Shown: positions 45,076 to 55,129 of the stretch, one piece after another
Layout: each line of letters begins with the position of its first letter
How positions within the stretch are numbered: position 1 is the first letter of the stretch
Source of the DNA: Leptospira adleri
GTDB lineage: Bacteria > Spirochaetota > Leptospiria > Leptospirales > Leptospiraceae
Length of the DNA stretch: 61,157 nucleotides
Assembly: GCF_002811985.1 (NCBI RefSeq)
Contig: NZ_NPDU01000027.1
Location: 1 to 61,157 of the forward strand
Direction of reading: 5' to 3'
Position numbers and translations under genes: made by a program
Notes under the pieces: generated by a model
What the model was told of the DNA's origin: nothing
Database searches by the model: none
Seen by the model: only the letters and a program-made list of their open reading frames with translations

Positions 45076-45900
45076 TTAGAACCTGTCGCTGAGACTCGTG
45101 ACCTTATGGACGATATTCGGCGTCATGCGGCTGAAAAAACTGATGGTCTTGGATTTTATTCCGGGAAAGACGTGCAGTTTTCTTTTTTCCATTCCTTTCA
45201 CGATCGCTTTTACGACGGCGATCGGGCTGTCCACGATTCCCATCGGAATCTCCTGTTGTTTTCCGAACTGCTGCGATTTGAGAATCCCCGTATCCGCAAA
45301 GAAAGGATATACGTTCGTAACCGCGATCCCCTTTTTGCGGAGATCCGCGTCCATAGCCTCGCCCATCGCGCGTATTCCGAATTTGGAAATCGAATAATAG
45401 ATCAATTCCCCTGCGGCGACATGACCTGCGACCGAAGAAAGATTTACAATCTGTCCTTGTTTTCTTTCCAACATCGCCGGCACAAACAAACGACTCAGAT
45501 GGATCGGAGCGTAGAGATTCACGTCCAGGATAAGATTCCAGTTTTTATCGGGAACGTCCAGAAGTCCGCCTTTGAACGCAAGCCCCGCGTTGTTTATCAG
45601 GACGTCCACTCCCCTCGGAGAAAGGTTTAGAGTATTCTGATATACATCCTTACAACCTTCCTGCGTCTGCAGATCTCCGGAAAAACTTCCTAAGATCTTT
45701 CCCACGCGTTTAGGATGGAAACCGTTCTTACCGTTTTCGATCCACTTTCTCTGAAGATAAAAATCCGCGTCCGTACTCGGGGCCTTGAGATCCGTAAGAA
45801 TCAAATCGGCTCCCTTTTCCAAAAGTTGTTTTGTAAGTTCTCTACCGAAACCTCCGTTGGCTCCGGTGATTAAGATCGTCTTCTCTTTCAATTTGCTCAT
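45076..45900 (-). CDS. short-chain dehydrogenase/reductase
   Basis: 274 residues. Classical SDR: cofactor motif TGANGGFG (12-19), NNAG (103-106), catalytic Ser in NLSSVAG and Tyr169-Lys173 in YYSISK. The C-terminal extension (KTISFFSRMTPNIVHKV) resembles SDRs that act on lipids. Its start overlaps the stop of the upstream PF10118 gene (ATGA), so the pair is cotranscribed and may modify a fatty substrate together. Confidence 0.9.
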   Translation of the reverse strand: MSKLKEKTILITGANGGFGRELTKQLLEKGADLILTDLKAPSTDADFYLQRKWIENGKNGFHPKRVGKILGSFSGDLQTQEGCKDVYQNTLNLSPRGVDVLINNAGLAFKGGLLDVPDKNWNLILDVNLYAPIHLSRLFVPAMLERKQGQIVNLSSVAGHVAAGELIYYSISKFGIRAMGEAMDADLRKKGIAVTNVYPFFADTGILKSQQFGKQQEIPMGIVDSPIAVVKAIVKGMEKRKLHVFPGIKSKTISFFSRMTPNIVHKVTSLSDRF

Positions 45901-46727
45901 GTTGCTTCTCTGTATTGGTGTTCTTGTGATGAAAAAATTTCTTTGGCTAAGTGGAGATTGTCCTCTTCGTCGGGATGAAAGGAGACTCCGAAATATCGAA
46001 ACGCGGCCCGCATCGTCAACGGAAGAACTTTCTCTTTCGTGAAGAGAAGTTGAAAGAGTTCTTTCTGAGTTTGCAATTTAAAAAGAATCCCGTCCTGCCA
46101 AAGAAACATCAATACCGCGATAAAGGTGAACGCGAAAAAGATTCCCGATGCGATACACATTCCGAAAACACGGATCCAATAACTCTTCGTGACTTCTTTC
46201 AAAACGTCGAAGGCGGCGGACTTGTGCTCCAACTCCTCCGCTGCGTGCCATTCGAAGAGCCTTCTCATCTCCGGATGCGCCGGTTTGAGAAGACCGCTTC
46301 TTAAACCGAGATCTGCTACGAGCGAGGTGTAGTGTTCCAGTCCGGCGACTGCGGCGAGATTCATTCTTTCGGAAAAAAGTTTTTCCAAAAGACCGAAGGC
46401 GAACCAAACCACAAAATTCATAAAACCTTCGAAACGATAACCTTGGTTCTTCAGATTCTGCCAGAATTTTTTGTGTTCTCCCGCGTGTTGCGCTTCCTGA
46501 CCCACGAAGGCGATCGCGTTTCTTTTAACCTTTCCTTCTTTGAGACTCGGAATGTGTTTCTGAATCGTTCTGATAAAGTATTTCTCCCCTTCGGGAAAGA
46601 GGATCGTCCACGCGTTCAGAACGTGCGTAAGAGAGGCGCTTCCTCCGCACCAGTGTTTCGGAACGTCGTCCGAAAATTGAAATCTGGGTTTTCGAACCGG
46701 GTAGTCCGGTTTTTGGATCTGATTCAT
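45897..46727 (-). CDS. PF10118-type metal-dependent hydrolase family protein
   Basis: 276 residues. Carboxylate/histidine clusters QEAQHAGEH, GLEHYTSL and WHAAEELEHKSAAF form a ferritin-like di-metal pattern that defines this poorly characterised family; one or two membrane helices lie near residues 195-220 (FGMCIASGIFFAFTFIAVLMF). Despite the family name, an oxygenase-like or di-iron role is possible. Coupled by ATGA overlap to the SDR gene; a TTAGAATATTCTAA palindrome lies 25 bases upstream. Confidence 0.8.
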   Translation of the reverse strand: MNQIQKPDYPVRKPRFQFSDDVPKHWCGGSASLTHVLNAWTILFPEGEKYFIRTIQKHIPSLKEGKVKRNAIAFVGQEAQHAGEHKKFWQNLKNQGYRFEGFMNFVVWFAFGLLEKLFSERMNLAAVAGLEHYTSLVADLGLRSGLLKPAHPEMRRLFEWHAAEELEHKSAAFDVLKEVTKSYWIRVFGMCIASGIFFAFTFIAVLMFLWQDGILFKLQTQKELFQLLFTKEKVLPLTMRAAFRYFGVSFHPDEEDNLHLAKEIFSSQEHQYREAT

Positions 46728-46751
46728 AATTCTTCCATTCGCATTGTTATT

Positions 46752-46765
46752 TTAGAATATTCTAA
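46752..46765. promoter_or_regulatory. 14-bp palindrome TTAGAATATTCTAA
   Basis: A perfect 14-bp palindrome 25 bases upstream of the PF10118 gene start (minus strand). Same core as the sites at 19423-19442 and 36745-36756. It differs from the odd-centred 7-1-7 site at 53088-53106, so a different regulator or simple AT-rich promoter structure is possible. Confidence 0.4.
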
Positions 46766-46850
46766 TTTTCTTTAGCGCCTCAATCCGAACGGGCGGCGGA
46801 GTTCGCCTCGCAAGGAACGATCGTATTTCGGAATCCAAGTTCCGATTTTT

Positions 46851-47825
46851 TTACGCGGCTCCGACCCTCGGCTTCGGATTCTTTTTCGTTTTAGGAAGAG
46901 AAGAAACCTTTTTCACCTTTGAGATCCGTTCCTGTTTTTCCCAAAAACGAACGTGAGGCAGATCCTCGTCGAGCCAGAACGCATCGGAGTCGCTTACTAC
47001 CAAGATCTCTTCCCATTTCACTCCGAAACTTTCCTCCTCTCGCGAACCGGAATAAATCTTTCCGATATGAGGCTCGACCGCCCAGAGCCCCGCGTCCGCG
47101 CGCGACTTTGTAAATTCTCCCCAGAGAGGAGAAGCGTTGGAGGAAGATGCGAAAATCCCTTTAAGAATTTGCGGCACCAAATAAAGAAACGTCTGCGGAG
47201 GAAAACCGAGAAACCTTCCAGCCGGAAAGTTCGAGGCCGGAACCCTTCCGACTTTGTGGCCCAAAACTCCGTTAGGATAAATCGTATGACAATTGGAATA
47301 ACCCAGATCTTGAATGAGATCGTCGCAGGCCCGGTAGATATCGCCCATGGATCTTTCGGAACGGACCAGCTCCAGGATAAGAGTTCTGAATTCTTTGAGA
47401 TCCTTGCGTCCCTGTTCCACTTCGGAATTTTTACCGAACGAGAAAGAATATCCCACGTCCGCGGTCACACCTTTCACGTTAGGCGCAACGTCTAAGATGA
47501 CCGCCATTCCTTCCTTTAACTTTCGATCGGAAGGTTGAAACTGAAATCCGAAGTGAGGGAGAAGCCCTTCCCCTCCGATCCGCTTCCAAGTGAGCGGCCT
47601 TCTGAATCCGCGAAAACAAGTCCTGTCTCCGAACCACGCAAATCCGTAATGAAAGAAATTTTTTCCGCCTCTTTCGTAGATATAAGAATCGATCAGAGAA
47701 GCCGCCGTCTTTTCCGTCATTCCGACGACGAGACGCTCGCGAACCCACTCGACGGCATCGTATGCAAGTTTTTGCACGTTCTTAAAATCGTTCAGATCCG
47801 CGGAAGTATAATATTCGCGAGACAT
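46851..47825 (-). CDS. M24-family metallopeptidase (Xaa-Pro aminopeptidase-like)
   Basis: 324 residues from the ATG at 47825, which has AAGGAG seven bases upstream; an ATG at 47879 adds 18 residues without a ribosome site. Pita-bread fold metal ligands are present: the two Asp in VILDVAPNVKGVTADVGY, His in GHKVGR, Glu in AVEPHIG and Glu in GVKWEEILVV. It has no N-terminal creatinase-like domain, so it is a short M24 member. Lysine-rich tail. Cytoplasmic. Confidence 0.85.
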   Translation of the reverse strand: MSREYYTSADLNDFKNVQKLAYDAVEWVRERLVVGMTEKTAASLIDSYIYERGGKNFFHYGFAWFGDRTCFRGFRRPLTWKRIGGEGLLPHFGFQFQPSDRKLKEGMAVILDVAPNVKGVTADVGYSFSFGKNSEVEQGRKDLKEFRTLILELVRSERSMGDIYRACDDLIQDLGYSNCHTIYPNGVLGHKVGRVPASNFPAGRFLGFPPQTFLYLVPQILKGIFASSSNASPLWGEFTKSRADAGLWAVEPHIGKIYSGSREEESFGVKWEEILVVSDSDAFWLDEDLPHVRFWEKQERISKVKKVSSLPKTKKNPKPRVGAA

Positions 47826-47922
47826 TCGGATTCTCCTTTCAAACTCTTTTTCGAGTTCGGTTCGGAGATTGTAACGCATGTCACAGGAGTAATCGTCCGA
47901 TCTTATGATTTACGACCGATTT

Positions 47923-49020
47923 TTAGATTTTTTTTCTCCACTCGGCCGGAGTCATTCCCGCGATTTTTAAGAATTGAGCGTTGAACGTGGACTTCGTATT
48001 AAAACCGACTTCGAAACCGATGGACAGAATCGTCTTTTCAGGTTCTTCCAGAAGAATTTTTTTCGCCTCTTGAATCCGGAATCCGTTGATGAACTCGTTG
48101 AAATTCTTCTCGTATGTTTCGTTCAGAATCCTCGAAAGCTGATGCGGCGTGATCAGAAGTTTTTCGGCGAGATCCTGCATCCGCAATTCTTCCTCTCGAT
48201 AGATTTTTTCCTCTTCCATAAGTTCAGTCAGACGAGTTCGGATCGCGTCCAAGTTGAGTCCGCCGAGTTGAGTTTTCTCGTATCGTTTTTGCTGTAATTC
48301 CAATTTGAGAGAATTGAAGAAGTTCGGATATCTCGCCGTGAATACAAAGACGAGTCCGTTGCCGAACGTCATCAACACGGAAGCGAACGCGAACAGTTTT
48401 GGAAAGTCCAAATAGAAGCCGATTCCGGAAAGTTGAACCGATACGATCGTGACGAGAAGAATCCAGGAGGCAAGTCTTGAGAGATGAAAGTCTATCTCCC
48501 GAAAAGATTTCCAAAAAAGATAAACCGAATAGAAACAATAGATTGTTAGGTGAAGATAGCCGATCCCGATCAGAAGAGAAATCGGACTTTTGCCCCGATG
48601 CACGAACGCGTCTTCTATGAGTTTCGATTTCGAATCCGTCGGATAAAGAAAAAAGATCAACTCGCAAAGAACGGCGAGATACGCCGGAAAAAAATGTCTC
48701 TTTAACGGGATCTTCTTCTCGAGAGCGAATTCCAACATTCTTCCCAAGACAAGAAGGAGCACGGGGCCCATCGCAAAAAGAGATGAAAAAAAGAAGATCC
48801 AGAGAAACGGATAAGCTCCCGTTCCCGGAATCGAAACCAAACCGATCCGAGATTCGACGGACGCCATAAGAAACGCCAAATAAAACATCCCGGTAAATTC
48901 TTCTCCGCGTTTGTGTTTAGCGAGTTCCGTGAAAAAAAGAAGGATACAATATCCCGGACCGAGTTGGATCAGAAATTGGAGACCGAGCCAGGATATATCC
49001 GGAGCTAAATTCGGGTTCAT
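47923..49020 (-). CDS. AraC-family regulator with N-terminal membrane domain
   Basis: 365 residues. Residues 1-235 contain about seven membrane helices; the C-terminal 100 residues are an AraC-type DNA-binding domain (LLITPHQLSRILNET..NFNEFINGFRIQEAKKIL, then SIGFEVGFNTKSTFNAQFLKIAGMTPAEWR). Such 7TM-AraC proteins act as one-component membrane sensors. The citrate-synthase-like gene is divergent, with 116 bases between starts, so it is a candidate target. Confidence 0.9.
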   Translation of the reverse strand: MNPNLAPDISWLGLQFLIQLGPGYCILLFFTELAKHKRGEEFTGMFYLAFLMASVESRIGLVSIPGTGAYPFLWIFFFSSLFAMGPVLLLVLGRMLEFALEKKIPLKRHFFPAYLAVLCELIFFLYPTDSKSKLIEDAFVHRGKSPISLLIGIGYLHLTIYCFYSVYLFWKSFREIDFHLSRLASWILLVTIVSVQLSGIGFYLDFPKLFAFASVLMTFGNGLVFVFTARYPNFFNSLKLELQQKRYEKTQLGGLNLDAIRTRLTELMEEEKIYREEELRMQDLAEKLLITPHQLSRILNETYEKNFNEFINGFRIQEAKKILLEEPEKTILSIGFEVGFNTKSTFNAQFLKIAGMTPAEWRKKI

Positions 49021-49129
49021 AGGAAATGCGAAAAGGAAAGCCGACCCCGAAGTTTTGTCCAGAAGAAACGGGAAAAATCAACGTTCCTAAAATTAGAAGA
49101 ATTGACGCGTACCATTCTCCGAGGTTCCT

Positions 49130-50417
<1,288 letters not shown>

Positions 50418-50423
50418 AGCACG

Positions 50424-50807
50424 ATGCAAAACCCGAGATGGAAAGACTGGCTCGCCCAAGCCGAAAGAGACTTGGAATGGGCGGAAGTGTCTCTCAATTC
50501 GGGTTTCTTTGCGCAAGCCTGTTTCGTCTGTCAGCAAGTGGGGGAAAAGGCTTTAAAGGCTCTTGCTTACTTTAGAGGCGCCGATCTTGTAAAGTCCCAT
50601 TCCGTAAAGACGATCGCGAAAGAGCTGAATGAAAACGGAGAAATCGAATCCATCGGACAAAAATTAGATTTGTATTATATTCCCACCCGCTACCCCGATG
50701 CGTTTACGGACGGAGCGCCGTTCGAATACTTTGAAAAATCGCAGGCAAAAGAAGCCTTCGTATTTGCGGAAAAACTGATTCGCATCGTAAAAGAAAAAAT
50801 CCGATGA
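50424..50807 (+). CDS. HEPN-domain protein, probable toxin of a HEPN/MNT pair
   Basis: 127 residues, all helical. DWLAQAERDLEWAEVSLNSGFFAQACFVCQQVGEKALKAL is the classic HEPN start (helix 1-2 with AxExxxK), and YYIPTRYPDA the conserved late motif. HEPN proteins of this group pair with minimal nucleotidyltransferases; many are RNases silenced by AMPylation. The partner gene overlaps by 4 bases. The start is only 6 bases after the citrate-synthase-like gene, so all three may be one transcript. Confidence 0.85.
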   Translation: MQNPRWKDWLAQAERDLEWAEVSLNSGFFAQACFVCQQVGEKALKALAYFRGADLVKSHSVKTIAKELNENGEIESIGQKLDLYYIPTRYPDAFTDGAPFEYFEKSQAKEAFVFAEKLIRIVKEKIR

Positions 50808-51151
50808 GCGTAATCGTTTTCCCAAAAAGAGATCCCCTCGGAGGGATGACTCGAGAGGAGCTGATCCGAAACATTCAATCCGCTCTTCGGGAAAAAGTAA
50901 ACAAGACGTTTTTATTCGGAAGCGTCGCAAGAAATTCTCAACACGCATACAGCGACGTGGATCTGATCGTGATCGCGAAAACGGATCTTCCCTTTTTAGA
51001 AAGACAGGAACTCTTCCCGGAACTTTTACGAATGCCGGTCGAATGGAACTTATTCGTTTATACGGAAGAAGAATGGGAAAAAATCCGGGAACAAAGCCGA
51101 TATCCCGGTTTTTGGAAAACGGTCTTTGCGGAGATGATTCCTATTTTGTAA
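50804..51151 (+). CDS. MNT-type nucleotidyltransferase, probable antitoxin
   Basis: 115 residues. The nucleotidyltransferase signature GS-x10-DxD is exact: GSVARNSQHAYSDVD, giving two metal-binding aspartates, and a third carboxylate in VEWNLFVYTEEEW. MntA-like antitoxins transfer AMP to the HEPN partner. ATGA overlap with the HEPN stop shows coupling. Here the order is toxin then antitoxin. Confidence 0.85.
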   Translation: MSVIVFPKRDPLGGMTREELIRNIQSALREKVNKTFLFGSVARNSQHAYSDVDLIVIAKTDLPFLERQELFPELLRMPVEWNLFVYTEEEWEKIREQSRYPGFWKTVFAEMIPIL

Positions 51152-51287
51152 TATACTTTTAGATATTGTAGATTCTCTCCGTAAAAATTCTTCTTCCAAT
51201 TGAAAAAGTTTTTTTAAACAGCCCCTTTCTTCAAGACATTTGCTTCGTTTGATTCTATCATTCAAAAACCGTCCATAGAGAGGTCCT

Positions 51288-51677
51288 ATGAATTTTAGAA
51301 TGCCGAAACATTTCAAAGTCGCTTACAAAAAAGAACTGAACTCGTATCACGTCCGACTCAAAGAGAAGAATTGGATGGAGGCCTGGAAATTTTTAGAGAG
51401 GGCTCATCTGATTGGACAATATCATCCGTTGCCGCACACAGGAATCCATTTTAGAATGCTCGTCTTTGCGGTAAGAACCGCGAATTGGAAAGAATTTTTC
51501 GGACAACTCTTGCGACTTTCCGTCGGAGGTTTGGGATCCCTTTTCAATCGTGTTCCCGTTGGAAATACGGGCGGGGTGAATGTTCCGATCCTTGCCTCCC
51601 TTCCTCTTCCGGAAGATTTGCGGGAACTCCTCGCGAAAGCGGATACTTCGGGGAAAGGTTTGTCGGGGCTACGTTAG
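51288..51677 (+). CDS. DUF3703-family protein
   Basis: 129 residues. The family pattern is clear: AWKFLERAHLIGQYHPLPHTGIHFRML, VRTANWKEFFGQLLRL, NRVPVGNTGGVNV. Function unknown; the family is often near metal-resistance or copper genes in other bacteria. AGAGAGGTCCT gives a ribosome site. Single-gene unit upstream of a tandem repeat. Confidence 0.82.
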   Translation: MNFRMPKHFKVAYKKELNSYHVRLKEKNWMEAWKFLERAHLIGQYHPLPHTGIHFRMLVFAVRTANWKEFFGQLLRLSVGGLGSLFNRVPVGNTGGVNVPILASLPLPEDLRELLAKADTSGKGLSGLR

Positions 51678-51727
51678 ACTTTTTTCGGGTGATTTTTCTT
51701 TTCAGACGAAATCACCCAGGAAATTGA

Positions 51728-51990
51728 GGGAGCTCCCACGTTCCTTTGGAAGTCAAAATTCTTCTGTGGATTTGAAAAAGTAGGAACTCACACAACACCC
51801 AGAAAGTCAACCTTCGAAGAAAACCATTCCGTGATACCAAAAACGCGGGAGTTCCCGCACTCGTTTGGAAACCAAATTCTTCAAGGAAACATCAAAAAGT
51901 AGAAACGAATACCTTTATCAGAAAGATTCACTCTTATGCCGATTTTTCCGTGAGGCGTAGACCGGGGAGTTCCCGCAAATTCACCCGAAA
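51728..51990. repeat. degenerate tandem repeat, period 118-119 bp
   Basis: The motif GGGAG(C/T)TCCC recurs at 51728, 51847 and 51965. Between the first two copies and between the second and third the spacing is 119 and 118 bases, and the units align beyond the motif: TTTGGAA, CAAA, TTCTT and AAAAAGTAG(G)AA occur at matching offsets. The third unit is cut short. The short core is itself a palindrome. No ORF crosses it. The region covers most of the 51678-52075 intergenic space. Confidence 0.7.
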
Positions 51991-52075
51991 AACGGCAAGG
52001 TCCAGAGGGCAAAAAAAGACCGGCTAATCGCGTTAGCAACCGCCGGCTGAATAGGTTTCAATTCTGTAAGTCCAG

Positions 52076-53065
52076 TTAATTAGACCGGTTCTTATCGGTC
52101 AACGCCTTCAAGAAAGTTACAATCGACTTTGTATCGGAATCCGAGAGGTCTTTTCCGAGCTGAAGATGGGCCATTTTCCGAACGGCTTCTTCCAAAGTTG
52201 CCACTTTCCCGTCGTGAAAATAAGGTCCGGTGATGGCTATATTACGAAGAGACGGAACTTTAAAGACAAAAGCGTCGGCCGCATTCTTCGTAACCCCGAG
52301 ACGGCCCTTGTCCACGGTATTTTCATACGGATTTACCTGCCCCAGTTTTCGGAAAGAATTCCCTCCCAAAAGAGGACCTATGTGACAAGCGGTGCAACCC
52401 GTAGCCAGGAACGTTTCCAGACCTTCCTGTTCTTCGGAAGAGAGGGCTTTGTGATCCCCTCTTTGAAAATCGTCAAAACGGTCTTTGGTCACGAGAGTTC
52501 TCTCGAAAGCCGCGATCGCGCCCGCGAGATTTTCATAAGTGATTTTCTTTTCATCCTTAGGATACGCTTTTGCAAAGAGGTCTTGGTATTCTGCGATCGC
52601 ACCGATTTTTTTCTCCACCTCTGCCGCGGACGGCATCGCCATTTCCACGGGGTTCAAAATCGGGCCTTTCGCCTGTTCCTTTAAGTCCTTCGCTCTTCCA
52701 TCCCAGAATTGAGCGAGGTGAAAACCCGCGTTCAAAACGGTAGGAGAATTTCTGTCCCCATTCTTGCCAAACGCTCCCGGAGAAGTCGGGAGGTTGTCCA
52801 CGCCTGCGCCCTTTCCGGCGACGTTGTGGCAGGAATTACAAGCCTGCGTATCGTTTGCCGAAAGTCTCTTTTCGAAATATAACTTTTCCCCGAGTTGGAC
52901 CAGCTCCGGAGTATCGCCTTCTCCGCCGGGAATTTTATCCGGAATCGTTCCCAAGATCTTTTTGGAATCGTCGATCAGTTTCTTCGTCTTTTCAGACGGC
53001 CCGCAGGAAACCAAAACGGCCCCCAAAAGGACCAAAAATAAGGCCCCTAATGTAGATTGTTTCAT
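52076..53065 (-). CDS. diheme cytochrome c peroxidase (CcpA type), lipoprotein
   Basis: 329 residues from the ATG at 53065, preceded by GAGAGGAAC; an upstream in-frame codon at 53083 is less likely. Lipoprotein signal LLGAVLVSCGPS. Heme motifs CNSCH and CTACH, plus NSPTVLNAGF, FWDGRA, AFERTL and GPYFHDG show a full bacterial cytochrome c peroxidase that detoxifies hydrogen peroxide in the periplasm. Two PerR/Fur-like boxes lie 23-68 bases upstream, consistent with peroxide-responsive repression. Paralog of the 8.3 kb gene but clearly a separate subgroup. Confidence 0.92.
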   Translation of the reverse strand: MKQSTLGALFLVLLGAVLVSCGPSEKTKKLIDDSKKILGTIPDKIPGGEGDTPELVQLGEKLYFEKRLSANDTQACNSCHNVAGKGAGVDNLPTSPGAFGKNGDRNSPTVLNAGFHLAQFWDGRAKDLKEQAKGPILNPVEMAMPSAAEVEKKIGAIAEYQDLFAKAYPKDEKKITYENLAGAIAAFERTLVTKDRFDDFQRGDHKALSSEEQEGLETFLATGCTACHIGPLLGGNSFRKLGQVNPYENTVDKGRLGVTKNAADAFVFKVPSLRNIAITGPYFHDGKVATLEEAVRKMAHLQLGKDLSDSDTKSIVTFLKALTDKNRSN

Positions 53066-53087
53066 ACCAGTTCCTCTCTCCATTTTA

Positions 53088-53106
53088 TTTTAGAATGATT
53101 CTAAAA
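53088..53106. promoter_or_regulatory. PerR/Fur-like box 1
   Basis: TTTTAGAATGATTCTAAAA is a 19-bp palindrome around G53097, containing TTAGAAT-G-ATTCTAA, the 7-1-7 layout of PerR/Fur operators (Bacillus PerR box TTATAATNATTATAA). It starts 23 bases upstream of the peroxidase start codon. Confidence 0.7.
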
Positions 53107-53116
53107 GTGGATTCTA

Positions 53117-53133
53117 TTTAGAATCGTTCTAAA
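53117..53133. promoter_or_regulatory. PerR/Fur-like box 2
   Basis: TTTAGAA (53117-53123) and TTCTAAA (53127-53133) flank TCG. Relative to box 1 it departs from 7-1-7 symmetry at one base. The centres of the two boxes are 28 bases apart, about the spacing for two dimers on nearly the same DNA face. Confidence 0.6.
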
Positions 53134-53147
53134 AAACAATTATTTTT

Positions 53148-54113
53148 TCAAACCTTCTTTCGCTTTTTCCTCTCAATCTGAAAAACCAAACCCTGGGCGT
53201 TGATTTTAGAATCAAACCCGAGCAACATCTCCTCTCTTTCACCCAGGGCGATTCCCTGTGTGGAAATTTCTCTTTCTAAATAAGAGCGAATTCTTCCCGT
53301 ACAAAATTCCAGAAGCGGCTCCCCTTCCAGACCGGATCTTTCACCGGAAGAAAGAATGTTCTGCATCGCATGAAGTCCTTGTTTCATTTGTCTCGCGCCG
53401 GAAGGAAGATCCTTCCAAACTCCGAAATGAGTTAGGTAGGCCTTGTCAGCCCCTGTGGAAAGAATTTTGTCCACGGTAATCATCGCCTCTTCGGAATCGA
53501 AATCCGTCGGCGTCGTGGACGGATATAAAACCGGATTTTTCCCAACCGCAAACTCACGATAACCGAGACCGAAAGAATCTCCCGTAAAAATTCCGTTACT
53601 CAGGGAATCGTATATGCAAAAATGATGATTTGCGTGGCCGCGTGTATAATAGAATTTGAATATTCTCCTTCCCCAAAGGATCTCTTCTCCGTCTTCGGGA
53701 CTTCTCACGCGCTCCGAAGGAACGGGAACGATATCGCCGTAGAGTTTTTTGAAATTCTCCTCTCCGTAAACCTGGATCGAACTTTCGATGAGCCTCTCCG
53801 GCGAGACGAGATGTTTCGCCGCTTTTGGATGCGCGAGAATCGTAGCGTTCGGACAATGTTTTGCGAGAAGACCCGTTCCTCCCGCGTGATCCAGATGAAC
53901 GTGAGTGACGATGATGTATTTTACGTCTTCGGGTTTTCGTCCCGCATTCTCCAATTCTTTCAAAAGAATCGGGACCGCGTGATTGGTATTGTTTTCTACG
54001 AACGCGGCCTCCTTACCTTCCAGAACGAGATAAGCGCAGGCGACTCCGGGAGAAATATAATCACAGTCGATTGTAAACAATCCTGGAAAGGGTTCTTTTT
54101 CAAAAGGCGGCAT
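53148..54113 (-). CDS. MBL-fold metallo-hydrolase
   Basis: 321 residues. Zinc motif THVHLDHAGG, downstream His in TRGHANHH and Asp in FTGDSFG define the metallo-beta-lactamase fold of the glyoxalase II/lactonase group. No signal peptide. AGGAGAATCTT precedes the ATG. It lies upstream of the peroxidase on the same strand with about 80 bases between, but box 1 and 2 occupy that gap, so the peroxidase probably has its own promoter. Confidence 0.88.
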   Translation of the reverse strand: MPPFEKEPFPGLFTIDCDYISPGVACAYLVLEGKEAAFVENNTNHAVPILLKELENAGRKPEDVKYIIVTHVHLDHAGGTGLLAKHCPNATILAHPKAAKHLVSPERLIESSIQVYGEENFKKLYGDIVPVPSERVRSPEDGEEILWGRRIFKFYYTRGHANHHFCIYDSLSNGIFTGDSFGLGYREFAVGKNPVLYPSTTPTDFDSEEAMITVDKILSTGADKAYLTHFGVWKDLPSGARQMKQGLHAMQNILSSGERSGLEGEPLLEFCTGRIRSYLEREISTQGIALGEREEMLLGFDSKINAQGLVFQIERKKRKKV

Positions 54114-55129
54114 AAGATTCTCCTGAATTCAGAATCGAAAATTCTCAAACAAACGTCTCGTGTCTTCTTTCTATTTAAGAATCCAGTTATACCGGATCTC
54201 TCTGTTTGGAGCAAAGTCTATTTTACAAATCCTTTCTCTACAACTCCTTAATTTCTCCGATTTGTCCTTTCCGACGAATATTTCCAAACCATAGACCTGA
54301 ATCCTTTCAAAACGGAAACTCGCTCGAATAGAAAATGCAATTTTCGTTCGATACAACGAGAAGATTTAGGAAAGAATCGAGAATCGATCTTTTTTACGCT
54401 CTTCGAGTAGGAATCGAGTTCTCGATCAATGATTCTTTCCTAATATATTTCTCTCCGCATCATCGCGCTTTTAAATCGATCGATCCTGCAAAAAACTGTC
54501 CCAATCTTTCCGTCGATGAAATCCCTTGATCCGAAACTAAGTTCGTTCCGGCAAAAGATAAATGGACGCCGAACGCGCTTTCTTTTAAAGGAGATTGAAT
54601 CGCCCGGTAATTCTTAAGATAAAGAATTATTGGAAGATTTCGAACGATCCGCTCACAATCGTTTGTATTTAAGTCGGAAATTTTTTGATGAAAGCGATCT
54701 CTGAAAACAAGTGATTTTGTTTTAACTGAAGAATATGAGCGTTTTCTCATACACTCTATAGTCTTTCTTCTTACAAAAGCCCGATAAATTTCCGCTCTTA
54801 GAACTTTTCGAAAAAACTCACCGAAGATCGGATACGACGACTTGTCGAATCTAAGAAAGCGATAAGCGCCCGGCATGAGGGAAATACTGAACATTTGAAA
54901 CGCACTCTGTCAACCAGAATAATCGCCGGAAGAATTCTTTTCAGGATGCTGAAACCTGTTTTGATAGGGGCGCATCCGTTTTTGTTTCAGATATAGGAAC
55001 TGATCCCTGATCGAATCTTTCGAAGCGCCTTCGAACTCACGAAGGCCGACGATGAAGATAAGGTAAGCTCCATGAACATAAAATCGGAATCGGGGTTTAA
55101 CGTTCCTTTCAAGTCGACATCAAGAAAGA
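54114..55129. other. gene-poor region with a large hairpin
   Basis: About 1 kb without a convincing gene. A 144-codon minus-strand ORF (54460-54894) has no ribosome site and no recognisable domain; it is not called. The hairpin at 54366-54443 is the clearest feature. The rest is AT-rich with no pattern I can support. Confidence 0.5.
54366..54443. repeat. 78-base long inverted repeat (hairpin)
   Basis: TTAGGAAAGAATC (54366-54378) is matched by GATTCTTTCCTAA (54431-54443), a 13-bp perfect arm. Inside, GAGAA (54379-54383) pairs with TTCTC (54419-54423) and TCGAT (54384-54388) with ATCGA (54413-54417). The result is a stem of about 23 pairs with a seven-base bulge on one side. No gene overlaps it. 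Confidence 0.65.

Noticed and set aside
51728..51990. CRISPR-like array
   Set aside because: The units are degenerate over 118-119 bp with no short identical repeats and no distinct spacers, and there are no cas genes.
54460..54894. 144-codon minus-strand ORF in the gene-poor region
   Set aside because: No ribosome site, no recognisable domain, odd composition; it may be real but I cannot support it.
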